From Flectonema sp. DT1601 (lineage: Eukaryota > Euglenozoa > Diplonemea > Diplonemida > Diplonemidae), in assembly GCA_964019425.1 (NCBI GenBank), contig OZ025814.1, forward strand, positions 696,001 through 760,000: a DNA stretch of 64,000 nt, given 5' to 3'. Numbering within the stretch: position 1 is the first letter of the stretch; every line of letters begins with the position of its first letter. A program made the translations under genes and the position numbers. Below, in pieces: positions 62,752 through 64,000 of this stretch. Below the pieces are notes generated by a model. It worked only from the letters and a program-made list of their open reading frames with translations, was not told the origin of the DNA and did not search any database.

Positions 62752-62887
62752 TCTCAACCCAAATCCTAAACCATTCTGTTCTTGTTTACATGTGCTACTT
62801 TGAGTAGGGAAAAAATAAAAATAAGAAATAAGAAATCAAAAATTTCAAATTTCCGATTTTTCAGATTTCACACCACATATTTTAATC
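61874..62887. other. Intergenic region with stem-loops
   Basis: It contains ACCACATG-ACA-CATGTGGT (62222-62240), a second stem GAGGTGC/GCACTTC near 62284-62306, a 38-nt T-run (about 62333-62370), a 29-nt A-run and the TTTTTCAG acceptor ending at 62864. No gene was seen. Confidence 0.7.
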
Positions 62888-64000
62888 ATGTCTGGATTAT
62901 TGAAAGCCTACGTGTACAAGGTATGTTTTGTTTTTTGTTGTTATGAAAAACTCGAAAATCCAGAAAGTCTTTGATTTAACTTGTGTCTTACGTTCTTATC
63001 ATCAAATATATTTCTTTACTTTTGATAACTTTTAGTAAGGCTAGCTATCCACGGAGATAACAACACCAACACCAACAGTACGTAAAGGAGGAGGCGGGAA
63101 GCTCCGTAGCAAAGAAGCTTCTGAAGAAGTTCGCAGGAGTTGATTCGGTTTGTTCATTTACTTATCATTCAGTTGCTTTATCGGCAACTTATTTGTACGC
63201 GATACGTGTAAGATGTAATATAACAACAATACTAACAGGAGGCTGCCGCCCTCGAGGATAACTTGGTAGACATTGTTACCTTCCCAACCAAGTCAAAGGC
63301 GCCAAGCAGCAGCTCAAGCTCAAGCAGCGACAGCGACAGTGACAGCGACAGCGATGCCAAGCAGACTACCAAGAGAGCAAAGACTGACGACTCATCATCC
63401 TCCTCATCCGACGCTCCTTCCCCAAAGAAGGTAGTTGAGACCCCAAAGGAAGAGAAGAAGGAAACCCCACCACCTGCCAAGACCGAAGAGCAGAGCTGGG
63501 GACAGACCAACAGCTGGGGTGGTGGAAAGGGAGGAGGTAAGGGAGGAGGCAAGGGAGGAGAGAGAGAATGGGTCTCTGACGAGGACTGGCGTAGAATGCA
63601 GAACGAGAAGCAGGTTTGTCATTATTGTCTTTACTTTGATTTATGAGTACGTTTATTAATACAACTACATAATAAATTATTAAATCAGGTATTCATCAAG
63701 GACGTCCCACAGGACTGTGAGAACAAGGATGTTGAAACCGCCCTCGCTGACCACTGCCAGTACGTTGAGCGTTGCAAGTGGCTCGACAAGGAAGGATGGT
63801 CTGGAAAGGGATTTATCACCGTTGACAGCAAGGAAAACGCCATGAAGATCGGAGATGTTGGATACATCAACATTAAGGGAACTGACTGCGAGATCTCCTG
63901 GTGTGGACACCACTCCGGAGGAGGTGGCGGTGGAGGAAACAAGGGAGAGGGAGGTAAGAAGGGAGGAGGAAAGGGAAAGGGAGGAGGTAAGAAGGGAGGA
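62888..64000 (+). CDS. Nucleolin/Nopp140-like nucleolar RNA-binding protein (3' end outside window)
   Basis: Four exons (62888-62920, 63079-63147, 63239-63613, 63689-beyond 64000) give at least 263 residues. The N-terminus MSGLLKAYVYKYVKEEAG with SVAKKLLKKF resembles the LisH-like start of Nopp140/SRP40. An acidic Ser-Asp tract (CK2-type sites) follows, then KKEEP-like charged sequence, a GGKGGGKGG stretch, one RRM (RNP2 VFIKDVP, RNP1 GKGFITVD) and a second Gly/Lys-rich tail that continues off the edge. This is the layout of nucleolin-type ribosome-biogenesis factors. The strong bias to C-ending codons suggests high expression. All three introns are phase 0. The first can pair GTTGTTAT with ATAACAAC. 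Confidence 0.85.

Noticed and set aside
1-64000. Retroviral, LTR, Polinton-like or toxin remnants
   Set aside because: No reverse transcriptase, integrase, capsid or toxin motif was recognised in any frame inspected.

Overview
This is a stretch of nuclear DNA from an AT-rich, single-celled eukaryote. It carries about 26 protein genes and every supported one lies on the + strand. They include condensin SMC2, TMEM208, a DHHC palmitoyltransferase, a kinesin, a fatty-acid elongase and several EF-hand proteins. Most are preceded by a pyrimidine tract ending in AG 15-100 nt before the start codon, as expected for spliced-leader trans-splicing of polycistronic transcripts. The class III cyclase genes resemble the catalytic domains of kinetoplastid and euglenid adenylyl cyclases. 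Together this points to Euglenozoa, possibly a diplonemid. No spliced-leader gene is visible, so the placement is inference.

Layout. 1-4.2 kb: 3' part of an unknown gene, a mitochondrial-type rhomboid protease, a type I membrane glycoprotein. 4.2-7.5 kb: gene-free, with homopolymers and two repeats. 7.5-16.6 kb: S10 carboxypeptidase, SMC2, TMEM208, a macro-domain-like protein. 16.6-22 kb: gene-free repeat zone. 22-26.4 kb: EF-hand protein, PLP aminotransferase, ELO elongase. 27.4-30.7 kb: a cluster of membrane proteins comprising a truncated copy, two mosaic two-TM paralogues and a Cys-rich type I protein. 30.7-35.1 kb: gene-free, with a TA-flanked MITE and repeats. 35.1-46 kb: DHHC enzyme, acidic HIRIP3-like protein, two EF-hand proteins, DAHP synthase, 2OG-Fe(II) oxygenase. 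46-52 kb: three proteins of unknown role (a cryptic-repeat protein, a TPR-like protein, a coiled coil). 52-64 kb: GT15-like glycosyltransferase, two neighbouring cyclase genes, a kinesin, and a nucleolin-like RRM protein that runs off the end.

Eleven cis-introns in eight genes can be placed exactly by restoring the reading frame. All are GT-AG and phase 0, every upstream exon ends in G, and in single-intron genes the intron sits near the 3' end of the CDS. Several have complementary ends that could fold the intron back on itself, recalling euglenid non-conventional or intermediate introns. This is the most unusual general feature of the window. Three families of short foldback or structured repeats (called P, Q and R here), a MITE, and a 107-bp identical block shared by two otherwise diverged surface-protein genes are the main mobile or recombinational signals. 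No retroviral, LTR or Polinton-like element was recognised.
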